Shown: positions 1 to 13,000 of the stretch, piece by piece
How the letters are laid out: each line of letters opens with the position of its first letter
How positions within the stretch are numbered: the first letter of the stretch is position 1
From: Lateolabrax maculatus
Lineage: Eukaryota > Chordata > Actinopteri > Acropomatiformes > Lateolabracidae
DNA: 64,000 nt
NCBI GenBank assembly: GCA_031216445.1
Contig: CM062200.1
Coordinates: 2,989,501 to 3,053,500, forward strand
Direction of reading: 5' to 3'
Program-made: the position numbers and the translations under genes
Notes under the pieces: model-generated
The model's database searches: none
Seen by the model: the letters and a program-made list of their open reading frames with translations, nothing else
What the model was told of the DNA's origin: nothing

Positions 1-720
1 CGACCGCGGAGCAGCCGGACGGTTAACGGTGGAGCTAACTAATGTTCCGCCGCCGCCAGAGCGGTTTTCCTGCGGCCGAAACGTTGATGGCCGATGGTTG
101 ACGGTTGAATTCGCATCAAAAGAAAGACGTAACGTTACCGGACCTTTCTTTTTTTTAAAGGAAGCAGGAAGAACACGGACGCCTTGTAAAGCGACCCAAT
201 CGCCCGAGAGACCGATAATATGTCGCTTCTTTTTACACACAACTCTTCTTTCGTCCCACCTCCACGATAAAGGGAAATAAAAATAATTAAAAAAAAAATC
301 AAGGCCCAAATATCAAAGCCTCGGTGTCGATTTCCATAAACGAGGGTGTCGGCCAAGCCCCCGTTGGGCCGGGCAGCTCCTTCATGCAGCCTCCACTGTG
401 TGTAATCCAATGTTTAGGATTAGTTGGACCGCTCGCCCGACGTTTCCGGTAAACGGTTTCGTATTCTCACTAAATCCGGCGTGGTGATGTGTAACGAGAG
501 AACCGGGACGGCTCCGCTGCTGCCCCTTCACAAGTTTCCACTGAATTGGAAATTTATCGCGAAAATCAGGGAGACACAACCCTTGTCAGCCGTGCAGTGC
601 ATTGTGTGCGCCGCTCTTCTTCCTCCGCGTCCAGACGGGCTCGTCCGCCGCCCCGCCGCGGCACAGCGCCCCCGCTCGGCGGCAGGCGGCAGTGGAGCCA
701 AATCTCTGTCCACATATCAC
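1..720. other. CpG-rich segment at left edge, no gene identified
   Basis: The first 720 bases are much richer in G, C and CpG than what follows, especially 1-140 and 600-710. That suggests a promoter or first exon of a gene lying mostly to the left. The short ORFs here resemble no protein I know and lack convincing splice context, so no coding region is called. Confidence 0.3.
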
Positions 721-827
721 ATGCTTTTATTTTATTTTTTTTTATTTTATAGTATGTCATAAAAAATAAGAATTACAGAAACAACCAGGAGGCTTTGAGG
801 AATTAGTATTATTGTTCGTCTAAATTG

Positions 828-1213
828 GATTATGTGGACAAAAGTATGTTTTTTTTTTCCCTGGGCCCTTTAGTTCAAATAAAGCAGTCATAATTTAGAC
901 TGTTTCTTCCAACAGTTTGTGTTTGTCCATTTCCTTGTTTCGACATCACAGTGCCGCCCTGCATAAAGCTGGCTCCATTTTTCAATAAATGATTTTTCCA
1001 GTTGGGTGTGGAAGAACCTGACTAGCCTGCACAGATCTGCCACCTCCTCAACCCCCTCCAACAGCTTTGGGATGAACTGGAACACCGATGACGGCTGAAT
1101 GGGAGTGAATTCCTGCAGCCAGTCTCCACAATCTGGTGGAAAGCCAGAAACCAGAGGAGTGGAGGCTGTTACAGCAGCAGTGTCCACAGACATTTGGCCA
1201 TATAGTGTAAACA
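828..1213. mobile_element. Degraded Tc1/mariner-type non-autonomous element (copy 1)
   Basis: The ends carry inverted copies of a terminal repeat: TATGTGGACAAAAGTATG near 832 and, inverted, CATTTGGCCATATAG near 1190-1205. The interior around 1007-1110 matches the copy at 49556-49915. In that copy the plus strand encodes a relic of the Tc1-type transposase motif SPDLNPIQHLWDEL. A minus-strand ORF of 123 codons across this element looks as if it has a signal peptide, but it is antisense transposon sequence and is not called as a gene. Confidence 0.7.
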
Positions 1214-2133
1214 GCACAATACAAAGACTCAGGGTCATACATAGGATTTTAGAGGTCATGACTCCTAATTTTTCTAAACCAAGACATTTTTACCTGGCCA
1301 CAAATCAATTTCACATTTTCTATATTAATTTTACAGTTAAAAATAGATTATCTTCTCCCTACATGAGTCTTTGCTGTTTCATAACCCTTCTCCACAATGC
1401 CAATGAGTATAATTATGGTGGAGAAATACTAAATCATTGTTATGTAATGTATTTCTTCTGCCTTAAAAGAACCTTTCATGTATAATTTAAGTGTAATTGT
1501 AGAAAGTAAACTCCTCCTCGACTCCCCAGAAACAGTAGTGGCTACAGTCCTGTAAATAGTGTATGTGTGGAGACAAAGACTCTAAACACAGAACGACAAC
1601 AAGACAGAAACAAATGTAAAATATGTAGTCAAGAGTCAATATGATCAAGTATTATTTTATTCAAAATAAAACGTCCTTATTAACTTCATTCCACGCAGCC
1701 AGAGCAGGTGGACACAACATATAGGCAGACACAACACATTATAAATATTAGCTATTTCAAGTGAGCAACAGAGCCACATATTAAATGACAAACCTGGTAT
1801 TATTCTATATTTTTCTTACTGTAAACAAATCCCATCAGAAGACCAAATGTCAAGTCTAACAGTACTTTCAGACTAATACATTTCAGCCTCAAGCCAACTG
1901 GTTCCTTCTGAAGGTGTAAATCTTTCAAACATGTCATATATTAGTGTTTCTAATTTGTTGACAATAAGAAAAATACAGAATATCATCAGCCTTATCCACT
2001 AAAGCCATTTCTGAAGACTGCAGTGAAATGTTGAATTTCATATACATCAACATGTGATTCTGTTGTCCATAAATGGCTAATTCTCAGTCCCCTTGCGTCT
2101 TTAGGTCCGAGTACAGGCAGACGTTCAGGGTGG
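1214..2133 (-). other. Probable mrm1 3' UTR; otherwise no gene
   Basis: This AT-rich stretch lies downstream of the mrm1 stop codon. A minus-strand AATAAA polyadenylation signal (TTTATT on plus at 1656-1661) would give a 3' UTR of roughly 480 nt. I see no coding potential between 1214 and 1650. Confidence 0.4.
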
Positions 2134-3330
2134 TCATCCAGTGGTGGAGCTCCTGGAGGACAGCAGCGAGTGCAGCAGGATGCCTGTCGCCACCGAGACG
2201 TTGAGGGACTCCACACCGGGGACCAGCTCTCTGCCAGCCGGGATGGTGAGAAGGGTTTGGCACAGAGAGAGCAGCTGCCGGGACAACCCTTCCCCCTCGC
2301 CCCCCATCAACAGCAACGTGGGTTTAGTCATCTTAAAGTCCAAGCACTGGGTGACAGGAACCTGGGGCTCCTCTGCTCCGGCTGCCACCGTGCCAACCGC
2401 CTGCCAGCCCTGTGCCACCTTCAACCTGAGCATTTCTTCCAGGTTCTCGTACCCGTGCACCCCAATCACCTCCATGATGCCCGAGCTGGCCTTGCTGACA
2501 ACCGGAGACAACGGACAGCTGTTGCGGAGACTGCTGGCGACCCTGTCCACACCGAGGAAATACGCAGAGCGCAGGATGGCGCCGAGATTCATCGGGTCCT
2601 GAATTCCCTCCAGGACGAGCCAGAGAGGGGTGCTGCTGTCTTTTCTGTTGGGTGCAGAGTCCCAGGCGAGATAGCTCAGAGGACTGGCTTGCAGACACAC
2701 TCCTTGATGTACTCGCCCGGCACACATCTTGTCCAGATCTTTCTTACTGACCCGGTGGATTTGTACTCCTCGCCGGTGAGCCTCCTCACACACCGTTAAC
2801 ACAGAAGCCCTGTGAGAGGCCTCTCCGTCTTTTACAAACAGTTTACGGGCCTTCCTCCTACCCTGAGCGAGGGCCAAGAGGCAGGGAGCGATGCCAAAAA
2901 CAACCTCGTAGTTCTCTGCTTTGGAGTCCAGTGTTGACTTCTGTCTCGCCGGCCTCTCCCTCTCCCTCTCCCTCTCCGCAGGGAAATCCTCCAGACACAG
3001 TTTCCTGAGTTCAGATGACACCCTGCTGTCGTCCCCCCTCCTCTGCAACACTGTGGTCTCATTTTTCCACGTTTTACCCTGAGCTGACCTCTCTGCATGC
3101 TGCCACCCATCAGATCCAGCAGGTTTGTGTTGGGCCCCGGAGGTATTCGGCACCCTGCGTCTTCTCTTCACCGCAGGGTTGATGCTGCTGTGCTCTGGGC
3201 ACAGGAGGGCGGCTGTGGCACGGTAAGAGGCACACTGGGAGCCCACTCTGGAGGCTGATGCAGGATCGTGCAATTTTCTAGTCCAAGCAAATAGCAACTT
3301 GTGCTGATGCGCAGAACTGGAGACCCACAT
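2134..3330 (-). CDS. mrm1: Mitochondrial rRNA 2'-O-methyltransferase 1 (MRM1), SpoU/TrmH family
   Basis: One uninterrupted 398-codon ORF. By family knowledge MRM1 methylates a guanosine ribose in the peptidyl-transferase loop of mitochondrial 16S rRNA. A basic, poorly conserved N-terminus (1-135, with an Arg-Glu run near 120-127) would carry the mitochondrial targeting signal. Residues about 141-215 form the SpoU substrate-binding domain (FGIAPCLLAL, then RVHQGVCLQASPL). The SpoU catalytic domain follows: motif 1 GIQDPMNLGAILRSA (242-256), motif 2 LLMGGEGEGLS (340-350) and motif 3 VPGVESLNVSVATGILLHSL (370-389). The start is the first ATG in frame. The family is clear. What is odd is the absence of introns, since I recall the human gene as multi-exon; this may be a retrocopy or an intron-loss form. 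Confidence 0.9.
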   Translation of the reverse strand: MWVSSSAHQHKLLFAWTRKLHDPASASRVGSQCASYRATAALLCPEHSSINPAVKRRRRVPNTSGAQHKPAGSDGWQHAERSAQGKTWKNETTVLQRRGDDSRVSSELRKLCLEDFPAERERERERPARQKSTLDSKAENYEVVFGIAPCLLALAQGRRKARKLFVKDGEASHRASVLTVCEEAHRRGVQIHRVSKKDLDKMCAGRVHQGVCLQASPLSYLAWDSAPNRKDSSTPLWLVLEGIQDPMNLGAILRSAYFLGVDRVASSLRNSCPLSPVVSKASSGIMEVIGVHGYENLEEMLRLKVAQGWQAVGTVAAGAEEPQVPVTQCLDFKMTKPTLLLMGGEGEGLSRQLLSLCQTLLTIPAGRELVPGVESLNVSVATGILLHSLLSSRSSTTG

Positions 3331-4239
3331 GATGAAATATTTGGAAATATGTCCCCAGAGAAACGACCATTAATCCACACGTCTTAGTGTCCTCTGTTCA
3401 ACCATCAACACCTACTCTCTCCCTCCATGGCTGCTATGTTTGTGGCCTTCACATGAAACGCGCACATGTGCAGTACAGCTGCGTCAAGCACGTGGGATTT
3501 TAGCCGGATGTCGAGCAGCTTTACCTGGAAAATAAAAGCCTGACGGATGACATTTGTGGGAAAAACGTGTTTTGATCAAATCTTTAATAAACAATGAAAT
3601 TGCACATATTACATCAGTTACAAAACAAAAACACAACAAATACGAGATACCCAACTTTGTAATAATAATAATATAAAAATAGTATTAATAACATTACAAT
3701 TTAGAATACATACAAAATATAATATAATGCAATGAAGGTCAAATAAATATTAATACATGTAGAAAAAAGGTAAAAAAAAAAAAAACCTGCACGTAATAAA
3801 GAAAGATATAAGAGGAAGGCAATTATTTAGTATATTTCTACACTGTTTTAAGCATCTATTACATTTGTATTGCCTGTAAAAGGTTTGTTATTTAAACCCA
3901 GTTTTACCCAGTGAAATAAAACATTTAATTTACAACATATTCTAGAGACTCTGGTTTGATATAGACTTTCTCCCATCTGGAAGACCATTTCAATGTATAT
4001 TAGAAGCAAAGAAATAGTTTGTGAAGACTCTCCTTTTTTGGCAGGCTGTATTTACCTGAAATGACTTACTGGGTAAAACTAAAAGTGATATGTTATTACA
4101 TTTACTACACATTCCTCCCAAACTGCATTGATTATTTTCACATCTGCATGGTATTAATCAGAAAATAACGGAGGTCGTATACTAAAGTACCATTTTTATA
4201 TAAATAAAAATGTTTTATTTTGAAATCTGTGGCGCTCTC
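3331..4239. other. Intergenic region between divergent mrm1 and chmp2a
   Basis: 3400-3530 is the likely mrm1 promoter, with an E-box CACGTG near 3490 and an ETS-like CCGGATG near 3503. 3540-4230 is AT-rich sequence with nothing I can assign. Confidence 0.4.
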
Positions 4240-4460
4240 CCGTGCGTGACCTTGACGTCTGTGACGCATGCCGTGACGCCGGCAGAACCGGACGTCTATT
4301 TATCCGTGCGTAATTACGTCATTTCCTGGAAGTGAAACTACCTCAACACGGAAGCGTTGGAAAGAAAACAAATAACCGTTCAACATCAGAGTCGGTGAAG
4401 ACGCCCTCGACACCGTTTACCTTCTGGATTACCGTCTTCTTCCGTCGAGCTCGTTACACG
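4240..4460 (+). promoter_or_regulatory. chmp2a: chmp2a promoter and 5' UTR exon
   Basis: A CpG-rich island with several TGACG half-sites (for example TTGACGTCTGTGACG near 4252 and TTACGTCATTTCC near 4313), as bound by CREB/ATF factors, plus ETS-like GGAAG sites. A good splice donor, CACG/gtgaga, ends a non-coding first exon at 4460. The next acceptor sits directly before the start codon at 5346. The transcription start is inferred. Confidence 0.55.
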
Positions 4461-4819
4461 GTGAGAGGAACCGACGCGCTGCGGGGTTTGGTGTCCGGTG
4501 GTGGGGCTCACGGCTGCCCGCTGCCCGCTGCTCGCCCGGGGTACAGACAGATTTGAGGGGACGGTCGAGCTGAAACACGGGGAGAGACCTCAGCTTCTCC
4601 TCACAGGCCTCCGGCCACATAACTAACTGCTGAGTAATACTGTCCAGGAAACGAGGAGGTCACCGGCAGAACATGGCTGAAGAAAAAAAAAAACACACTG
4701 TCATTGTTTATTTATGTGTTGGTTCAAAGTTTAAATTCAAAAGAACTTTTTCACAACTGTGTAGCGTTTTACATCACGTTACAGCACATTACTGTGGGGT
4801 TTCTGGTGTGTTAAGTGAC

Positions 4820-5050
4820 AGGGGTGTAAATGTAGTTTATTGATTAATCATTCAGTCCTGAAATTACTCGTTTGTCCAACCAACAGTCCAAAAACACAAA
4901 GATTTAATCAATTAACAATAGTACAGAACAGAGAAGAGCAGCAAATCTCACATTTGAGAAGGTTTTTGTCATTTTTGTTTGGTGAATTACTGTGACAGTT
5001 AATTGATTGTCAATCGATTAATCATGTAATTGTTTCCGAATTAATATTCT
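4820..5050. repeat. Dispersed teleost repeat (gattaatc type)
   Basis: An AT-rich element with GATTAATC motifs, a 'caacagtccaaaaacacaaaga' style core and 'tcacatttgagaagg'. The same pattern recurs near 17085, 34440, 46310, 51880, 53630 and 55890, which marks a dispersed repeat family inside the chmp2a first intron. Confidence 0.5.
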
Positions 5051-5345
5051 TTCCAAACGGGGTCATGAAGTTAAAAATGTTCCATTTAAGAAAGAAATGC
5101 TTGAAAACACAACAAGAGCACAGTTTTCTGTCACTTGACTAATCATGTCAACACTTTATTTCTCCCAACATTTCCATGTAAAAAAGATGGAAGACAAACC
5201 ACACAAAGGGTTTCAGAACCTGGATATCATCTCTATTCAGACTCTGAAACCAGGGAATGTTTGGCATTCTCGCTTGATAATATACATGAGTTGTACCTAC
5301 GCAGTTTGACTGTACTGACGTTCTGCTTTTGGTATCTTCAAACAG

Positions 5346-6854
5346 ATGGATTTCCTGTTTGGAAGGAGGAAGTCTCCGGAGGAGATGCTGAGACAGAATC
5401 AGAGGGCGCTCAACCGAGCCATGAGAGATCTGGACCGAGAGCGAATGAAACTGGAGCAACAGGAGAAGAAGATCATCGCTGACATAAAGAAAATGGCCAA
5501 ACAGGGACAAATGGTGAGATGAAGGAAAAGAGAACTTGTGTTTATGATGAGAGGATAATTTGTTAAGAGAGAATCCTAACGGTGACGTGTGTTCATTTGG
5601 ATCTTCGCAGGACGCCGTCAAGATCATGGCCAAGGATTTGGTTCGCACACGGCGCTACGTCAAGAAATTCATCATGATGAAAGCCAACATTCAGGCCGTC
5701 AGTCTGAAGATACAGACGCTCAAGTCTAACAACAGCATGGCACAGGCAATGAAAGGCGTCACCAAAGCCATGGCCACCATGAACAGACAGGTCTGTCAGA
5801 GAACCACTGAGATACACTGTTTGATGGAAATAAACAATAAGCCTCCTGTGTTGACGATCTTCTGTTTAATCCACTTCCACAGCTGAAACTGCCTCAGATT
5901 CAGAAGATCATGATGGAGTTTGAAAAACAGAGTGAAATCATGGACATGAAAGAGGAGATGATGAATGACGCTATCGACGATGCCATGGGTGACGAGGATG
6001 ATGAAGATGAGAGGTAAGGCACCAAGACGGACTAAATATGTTTTATTTTGGTGCAAACCTTTAATTTCAGGTTAGTGTACGACTATTTTCTTTCCTCTTT
6101 ATTTAACAGCTGGTAACTATTATAATAATTCCTTATCAGAGGAATGAATCACAAATTCAGTCTGATATAAAATCAATTTGATGTCTTGTACCTCTTCCTT
6201 AACATTCGTACACTCTACATTCACATAATGTAAAATCTCAGTTATAAGATCTCAATGTTTAACCCCGATAGTTATCATTGTCAATATTTTGAGAAATAAA
6301 CACTTATTCACGTTCTGGCAGAGACAAGAAACTGCAGATGTGAAGTTTAAAAGACTTGAGCATTTACTAGGCAGAGAGGTTCTATCCAGACACTGTTGCG
6401 TTGAATCATGGGAAGTGTCGGACCCATACTGGGGACTAAAGTCAAGAAATGAAGTGAAAGTGCAAAACTAAATCAGTGGAATGTCCCCTTTAACTTGATT
6501 CAGCCTCCACAATCTGATACAACTAACCCAATAAATGTTTTGTATTCACAGCGAGGCCATCGTGTCCCAGGTGCTGGACGAGCTGGGTCTCAACCTGTCC
6601 GATGAACTGTCGAGTAAGAAAATCCAACCTTTGAAGCACAGTTGTGGAAACCCCACACTCTGCTCCTCGTCTTTTTTCTGGTATCTTACGTTCGATATGT
6701 CACCGGATGCCTAATTGCTGTGTTCATTTCAGATCTGCCGAGCACCGGAGGGAGCTTGTCGGTGGCCGGAGGAAAGAAGGTCGAGCCTCAGGCCGCCCTG
6801 GCTGACGCAGACGCCGACCTGGAGGCGCGGCTGAATAACCTCCGGAGAGACTGA
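5346..6854 (+). CDS. chmp2a: Charged multivesicular body protein 2A (ESCRT-III subunit)
   Basis: Coding exons 5346-5513, 5611-5790, 5883-6013, 6552-6613 and 6733-6854 join in phase to 220 residues, against 222 in human as I recall. CHMP2A is a core ESCRT-III filament protein that, with CHMP3, caps CHMP4 polymers in multivesicular-body sorting, cytokinetic abscission and membrane repair, and recruits VPS4. The N-terminus (MDFLFGRKKSPEEMLR) and the basic core helices are near-identical to vertebrate CHMP2A. An acidic autoinhibitory stretch (GDEDDEDES) follows. The C-terminus ADADLEARLNNLRRD is the MIT-interacting motif that binds VPS4. The start ATG directly abuts the splice acceptor, so all earlier sequence is untranslated. 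CHMP2B is excluded by the N-terminal sequence. Confidence 0.97.
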
Positions 6855-7735
6855 ACACGCAGTAACTGTCAGACACTGCGGCAGGTTAATACAGATACAA
6901 ACATACTCGAATCTCCGTGTTTAGATTCTTTTGAAGGTATAACTGGCAGCACACAGACTGTTTCAGAAAACGGTCTTTGTTATAAAGGTGTATGGCTTTC
7001 TGTTTGAGGTGTTTTTTCATTTTATTGCGTGTATTATGTGTTTTATCAAACAAAAACCTACAAGGGTCGGTATCCTTTATGGGTCGAGCAAAGTCTTGCC
7101 TCATTTAAGACGTTGCCAAATGACATAAATTCTCTGAAAGTGGAAATTTATTTCCCAGTCTGTGTAAATACTGACTCTTGAAGGCATGATGTTTTCACAA
7201 TTTAAGTTAACACTAAAAATGTTTAAGAGAACCCAAATGAAAGTTGATAACACAACAGAGAAGTGGATATTTTATATGGATGATGTCTACAAATGTCACC
7301 ACTTTTTGTACATCAGGCTTGTTTGACATTCTTTGTATCCACATCATCATTTAAAATGTTCAGTTTTGGCCCTGAATTTAGCTTTTTGATTGATTTCTGA
7401 TTATGTTTATCTGTGGGAGTTGAAGGTTGTCAGGGTACAGCTGAAGATGATATACAAAAAAGTGTTATTGCAACATCTTTTCTGTCTAAATTCAGCAATA
7501 GGACGGTTTGTTTTACAAACATATATAAAGGATGGAAGACAAAGAAAGAAAAGGTTGTCCAACTGACACTCCTGTGTCCTGCCTGATAACCTGTTTGTTT
7601 GTGGTGTTTCTGAGATCAGCAGGATTTTCACCAAAATGTTAATAAGGAAGTCAGTGGTGTTTATTTTTGAGAAACTGTCCTGTTTTGCTTTTCTTTATTC
7701 AATAAACTTTTTTTTTCAAGATTTAACTAACTGGT
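6855..7735 (+). other. chmp2a: chmp2a 3' UTR
   Basis: AT-rich, non-coding sequence from the stop codon to a canonical signal at 7701-7706 followed by a T-rich stretch, consistent with a 3' UTR of about 870 nt. Confidence 0.6.
7701..7706 (+). terminator. chmp2a: Polyadenylation signal AATAAA, probably chmp2a
   Basis: AATAAA within TTTATTCAATAAACTTTTTT, downstream of the chmp2a stop, with a T-rich tract after it. Confidence 0.55.
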
Positions 7736-10013
7736 TGTCTGATTAGAGACATTTTTACACATGAAGTTCGGTTCTTCGTGGAAAGTGCCACTCAGCCAGT
7801 GAAAACAGTTGTATAATGTGCTCTTTTTCCTCCACTACATACATTTAACAACTATAGTTACTTTACAGATTCATATTTTCTTCATTGCACATATGGTAAA
7901 AAAAAGCTTAAGATTTGAAATAATGTGAGTGTTAACCCTGGGCTGCATTATTTAAAGTAATAATAAACAAATTAAAGTACTTTGTCAGATCCATGTTAGG
8001 ACTATTTGCATGTCAACCAATTTATTGTACCTGACTGATCTTATTTTCATTCACATCCATTTAGAATTTGCCCAGAAATGCAGTAAGTTGAGCTGTTGAA
8101 ACCTGTAGAAGCCACATCTAGAGCAACTATATTGGGTAATTTTCTGCTGAAAATTATGGTTTAGAAATGGTAAAGATAAGTTTGACGTCATTTAAAGTTT
8201 CCATTACATGGTTTGTTTAAATTTAAAAGGGTCCGTATAAAAAAAATCATATATTATAAAAAACCAAATATATTATCAAATATTGATATCTGCTGAAAAA
8301 AATCAACCGCTTCCTGTTCGAACCAAACACTTGCACAACCAAATCCAAACATCATAGACATGTTGATTTTATTCCAAAAAAAAACTTTCGAAACTGTCAA
8401 TTTGTCAACATACAATCATAGAATATTGAATGTACTCAACACTTCCAACATTAAATAATAAAAAAATAACAGCCATGTTTTATGTACATTTGTTTCTGAA
8501 AGCTATGTACAGAAAAAGAAGGAAAAAAAATCAACGTATTTCCAAAATCTGCCCACACATACGCCTGGCAGTTGAAGTATTGAAGCTGCAGAAAGTCATT
8601 GCATCATACGTAAAACAGGTTGAGCAAACGCAGCGAGGAAGAAAACACCGGCAGAAATCAAACACTGCGACTGTGACTGAGATGGACTCAGAGAGGGAGA
8701 GATTATCTGGCAGCATGTTAGAGAGCATACCGGTAACATCGCTACAACTACAGCTAGAAAGCTTATTTATCGTCTAAAATGGTTCCCTTGAATGGCAGCT
8801 GACTGCCTCCGCAAAGAGACCAATGCATACACATAACTCGCCTAATATTTACTGGATGTAAGCATATTTGTAAAGATTGGAAACACAAAAACTGTACGTT
8901 GTTATTATCCAATCGCCTTATGATGAGGCCGAACGCAGCGGTTCTCACTGAACAGAGCAGCCAAAAGTCATGCTTTCAAGAACAGTATTTTGTAGTTTTT
9001 GTAGCCCAATGAGCAGAGATTATTCTCCATTCTGGGGTTAAGCCATGCTACCATCTTTTATTTTTTTTAAACAGCTAAATAGAGTCCATGCAACTCACGT
9101 AAAAAAAAAAAAACAAACAAAAAAAAAACTAATAGAAATAAAACAGGGAACAGAACACTGGGCATCACGCCAAGTTCACCACCCGTCTAATTATCCGAAC
9201 CAGGAACAAAGAACAATGATTTGGTTGCTTTTCTTATTTTTTGTTTCCTTACATTGGATTGGAACTGCAATTCTTTTTACTTTTTATATGAAATCATGCT
9301 GAGTGTGGCTCAAAACTCCCGATATCACACTAAACATTGATAAATGTTATTTGAAGTTGTGTGCGAACAATATAGGCAATACACAGCACGATACAGTCAG
9401 ATTTTGACTTTTTTTTTCTTCCACTTAGGCAGGGAGAATGAGTAGTAGGAGTACCCAGAACCAAAAGTTGTAGTCATATTGTTCATGACGTATAGTTCAA
9501 ACTAATTTTCAGTCAAAATGGAAACCAGTGTTTTTTTTTTTTTGCCCCAATTTGACAGAGACTGCACTTTTGTTTGATAAAAATCAAATTTGGATGGCAC
9601 AGCAACAAAACGTATCTTAAACATGTGACAGAACATGCACGTAACTGTTCATTTCTCTTTTTTTGGAATACAAACTTTATGTGTAATCTTCAGCAGCTGC
9701 TAACACGGGGACTGTAATCTTGTGGCGTCAGGCTTTTAATCTCCCTTTCAGAAGTGTAAATGAGACCAAAAAATAACAGGGACACCCAATGGTGCAGCTA
9801 TCTCCCATCCTTTTACAATATTCTGCAGGAGATCAGCTGGTCTGTGGCGACACACTGAGGCTGGAGAGCCACCAACTCTCCCACAGACTGAAAGCAACAG
9901 CAGTTATACATAGCGACTGGTGACTCGTCTTTCCCCCTCCAGACAAGACAAATGTGGCATTTTCTAATCTGGGCGCGGAGCGGCATCTCTCCGCTGTTCA
10001 CGCCACACGTGTT
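7736..10013 (-). other. Convergent 3' flank, probably containing the msl1 3' UTR
   Basis: No coding sequence found. It lies between the 3' ends of chmp2a and msl1. Several minus-strand AATAAA candidates (TTTATT on plus, for example near 8368 and 9058) could end a long msl1 3' UTR. Homopolymer A and T tracts are common (9103-9129, 9531-9543). Confidence 0.35.
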
Positions 10014-13000
10014 TCACTTCCGACAGGTCCGGTGAGGCGTGTGTTTCTTGGGCACCTCGATGCGACATCGGCTTCGGTCATCCAGCCAAGGCAGCTCGAA
10101 GTTCCTGGAGGAAGAATAAGCATTTTAACTTTTGGTCAAAAAACAAGTTTTAGTCCTCCAGTGGCGTTCAACAGACTTGGGGAATCTATGACAAGACACT
10201 TTATGTAGGTTTTACTTTTGATTTGTCACCCATCTGAATCTGACAAACCTTTTGATCCTGTTCACAGGAATAACTGTTTTATCATCTTACAGCCAAGGCT
10301 AAACAAAATCAATAAAAAGTCTTACAAACATGCTTTTACCAAATACTCTCCTTGATTTACAGCTGCTTTCATCCACTTTCTCATGCTTTCATTGATTACT
10401 TTTAAGCACTATGAAGCCATTTCAGGACTTCCTGAGATGTTGAATCATCAAAGTAATTAAATAATGGATCATGCCAGCCTGAACTAATTTGATATGAAAA
10501 GTTATCTACTTTTTTTTTTTAAAAAAACACAATGCAACTTACTGTTGTGAAAGTTTGGGTAACGGCCGACCAAATGCAACCACAGGCAAGAAGGGAGTGA
10601 TCACTATAGTTTCAACTGGCAGAAACACAAACAAAAACAAAAAGTTAAAATCTTTTGAATCCATTTTAAAACATTCTGTCAGTGTTGCTAAATTGCATTT
10701 TATTCATGTATTGGAGATTAAAGTTATGCAGATGTACCATCTTCAGTGTCGGGATAGAAGGACGAGAGCTCTGGCTCAGTCTCAGGGACGACTTTCTTCC
10801 TGTTCATGCGCTGCTGCAAACGCTGAAACATGCGCTGCTCTCTGATTCGCTGGATGTCCCACCTGAAAACACAGACGATTGATAAAAAATGGCAGGAAGA
10901 GTGAAGAGAAAAGACAGAGTGAGTTCAATCAGTCCTTCACTAAGCACAAAATTTTCATCCTCCTGTATTTACATCTGTATGTTTGAGTGACGCAAATAAT
11001 ATTTTTATTTGGTTTTCACACATTGTAACCCTTAAAAATCCATCCTCAAAGTTGGACCTTGTATATACAGTTTAATTAATATTATAGGCAAGTTTTAAAC
11101 ATTACCATTTCTAATTTTTTGAATTATGTTAGTAAAATCTATATACTAGAAAGGGTTGAAACTAGAGCATGGTGATACATCTGTCACTTGGTGCACGTTG
11201 CCCAAAACAGGACAAGAAATTGTAGTACAGAAGTATTAAAGATATGTTTTGAAAGGGCGTTTTTGATTAGAGTTCGACCTGTAGTGTTAAATTACAGTTC
11301 TTACAAAAGGAGTCTGGTGGCTGTGAAGAGCGGGATATAGCGGCTTCAGTTCCCCGTGGGAAAAGACCGTCTGACTGCAAGATAAAGTGGTGAAACTATT
11401 CTAAATATAGCGTACACTTATATTGATTTTTTAGCTGGCTAAAATAAGTTTTGATGCTGACGCCGTCCATATCAGTATGTTGCTGAGCGCCCGTGCCGGT
11501 ACAATCAGAACTATCCCTTTAACAAACAAATATGGGCAGATACATTATTATCTGTTTCTTTTAAACTACAGTATTTAGTATCAGTCAGGCTCCAGTCAAA
11601 ACTCAAGAACAAACTTATTCAAATCTCAAAAAATAACTCAAGTGATTGGTACCTTTTCCTCCTCTTCTCATCCAACTCGAGCTTCGAGTGGCGTTTCAAA
11701 AACACATTGTCGTCCAGCGCCTTGATGGGAGAAAAGTCACATATGTAATTCATGAGTTAAATGTTTTTGGATTTAATGTGAGATAACCTTTTTAAAATCA
11801 GACGTGTCTCACCTCTGGGGGGTTAAAGGAGGAATCTTCATCCAAGGGCTCTATATGATTTTCTCTCCAAGATGGAACTAGTAGGTAGAAAGGAGGTAAA
11901 GAAAGTTATTCACAGATAGTGCGTTTAGTACATTTGATGGATAAAGTGATTAAAGATGGGATATAGGTTAGGCTTACAAACAATCAGCATATCATGTACT
12001 ACATGAGGAGTCCACTCACTGGCCACCTCTTCCTCCTTTTTAGGGGAAGTCTCACGTAGAGGAGACAGAGGAGGTTGGTTCCAGCAACAGAGGTACATCT
12101 CTGTAGTAGACATGAAGGGCAGATCTTCCATCTGACAGCTCACATCAGGCTCCTCCTTGCATGGGAGCATAATGTCCCTTTCTGCCCCTGATCTCAGAGG
12201 AACCGTCTTCTCTGGGGTTTCCTTACTGCGCAGCTCTCTCTGACTGGGAGAGCCGGGCTGAATCTCAGGCTTCTGGGGGCTAAGCTTGGCACTTTTGCCC
12301 CTTGATTTCTGGACTTTTACATCTCCAAAGCAAGATTTCCTGTGTGTGAAAGGAAGAGAATTAAGAATGGAAAGAGTATGACAACAAAATTAAAGTGATT
12401 ATTATTAAGACACAAAAGCAAAGCCCAGCAGTGTCTGGGGTTATTTATTTTACCTCTTTTGACCTTTGCCACCCCGGCTAAAGGGGAGCGAAGTGGCAGG
12501 GTTGGCCTGTGGACTCTCCTCTGCATCCAGATCCCACATGTCCTCTTTGTCAGGGGTCCATGGCTCCAGGGGCTGGAAAAGGCGCTTGTCACGCGGCGGG
12601 TCCTTCCTGGTGAGCTGCAGGCGACGCTCCATGCGCTCAATGCGAGCAAGCAGCTGCAGAAGAAGAGGAAAAACTTTTATATGCCTAGAAAAATCAAACA
12701 CATTATATACACCACCAGCACACACTGAGATTTGCTAAATAAATACTTATACATACTGTCTCTTTGTCTGCCTTGAGCTCATCTATCTCCTTGTCCTTGG
12801 ACTGCAGCTGTTGTTGCTGTTGTTCGATGAGGTCCAGTTGGAGGAGGAGAATCTGCCGGAGGCAGTTGGCCTGTGTGTGGGGATTAGCAGGGGTCTTCCT
12901 GATGTTCCTCCACTTGCCCTCAGAGGAGAGTTCAATGGATGCGGTGCCAAGGACCCCGGGGACAACCCCCTTCACACTGTCGTCAGCACGGGCATCCTTA

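Noticed and set aside
888..1259. Minus-strand ORF of 123 codons with a signal-peptide-like start, considered as a chemokine or other secreted protein
   Set aside because: It reads through the terminal repeat and antisense interior of a Tc1-type element. No cysteine pattern or exon structure supports a chemokine.
2141..2799. Plus-strand ORFs of 153 and 209 codons over mrm1
   Set aside because: Antisense shadows of the well-supported mrm1 coding frame.
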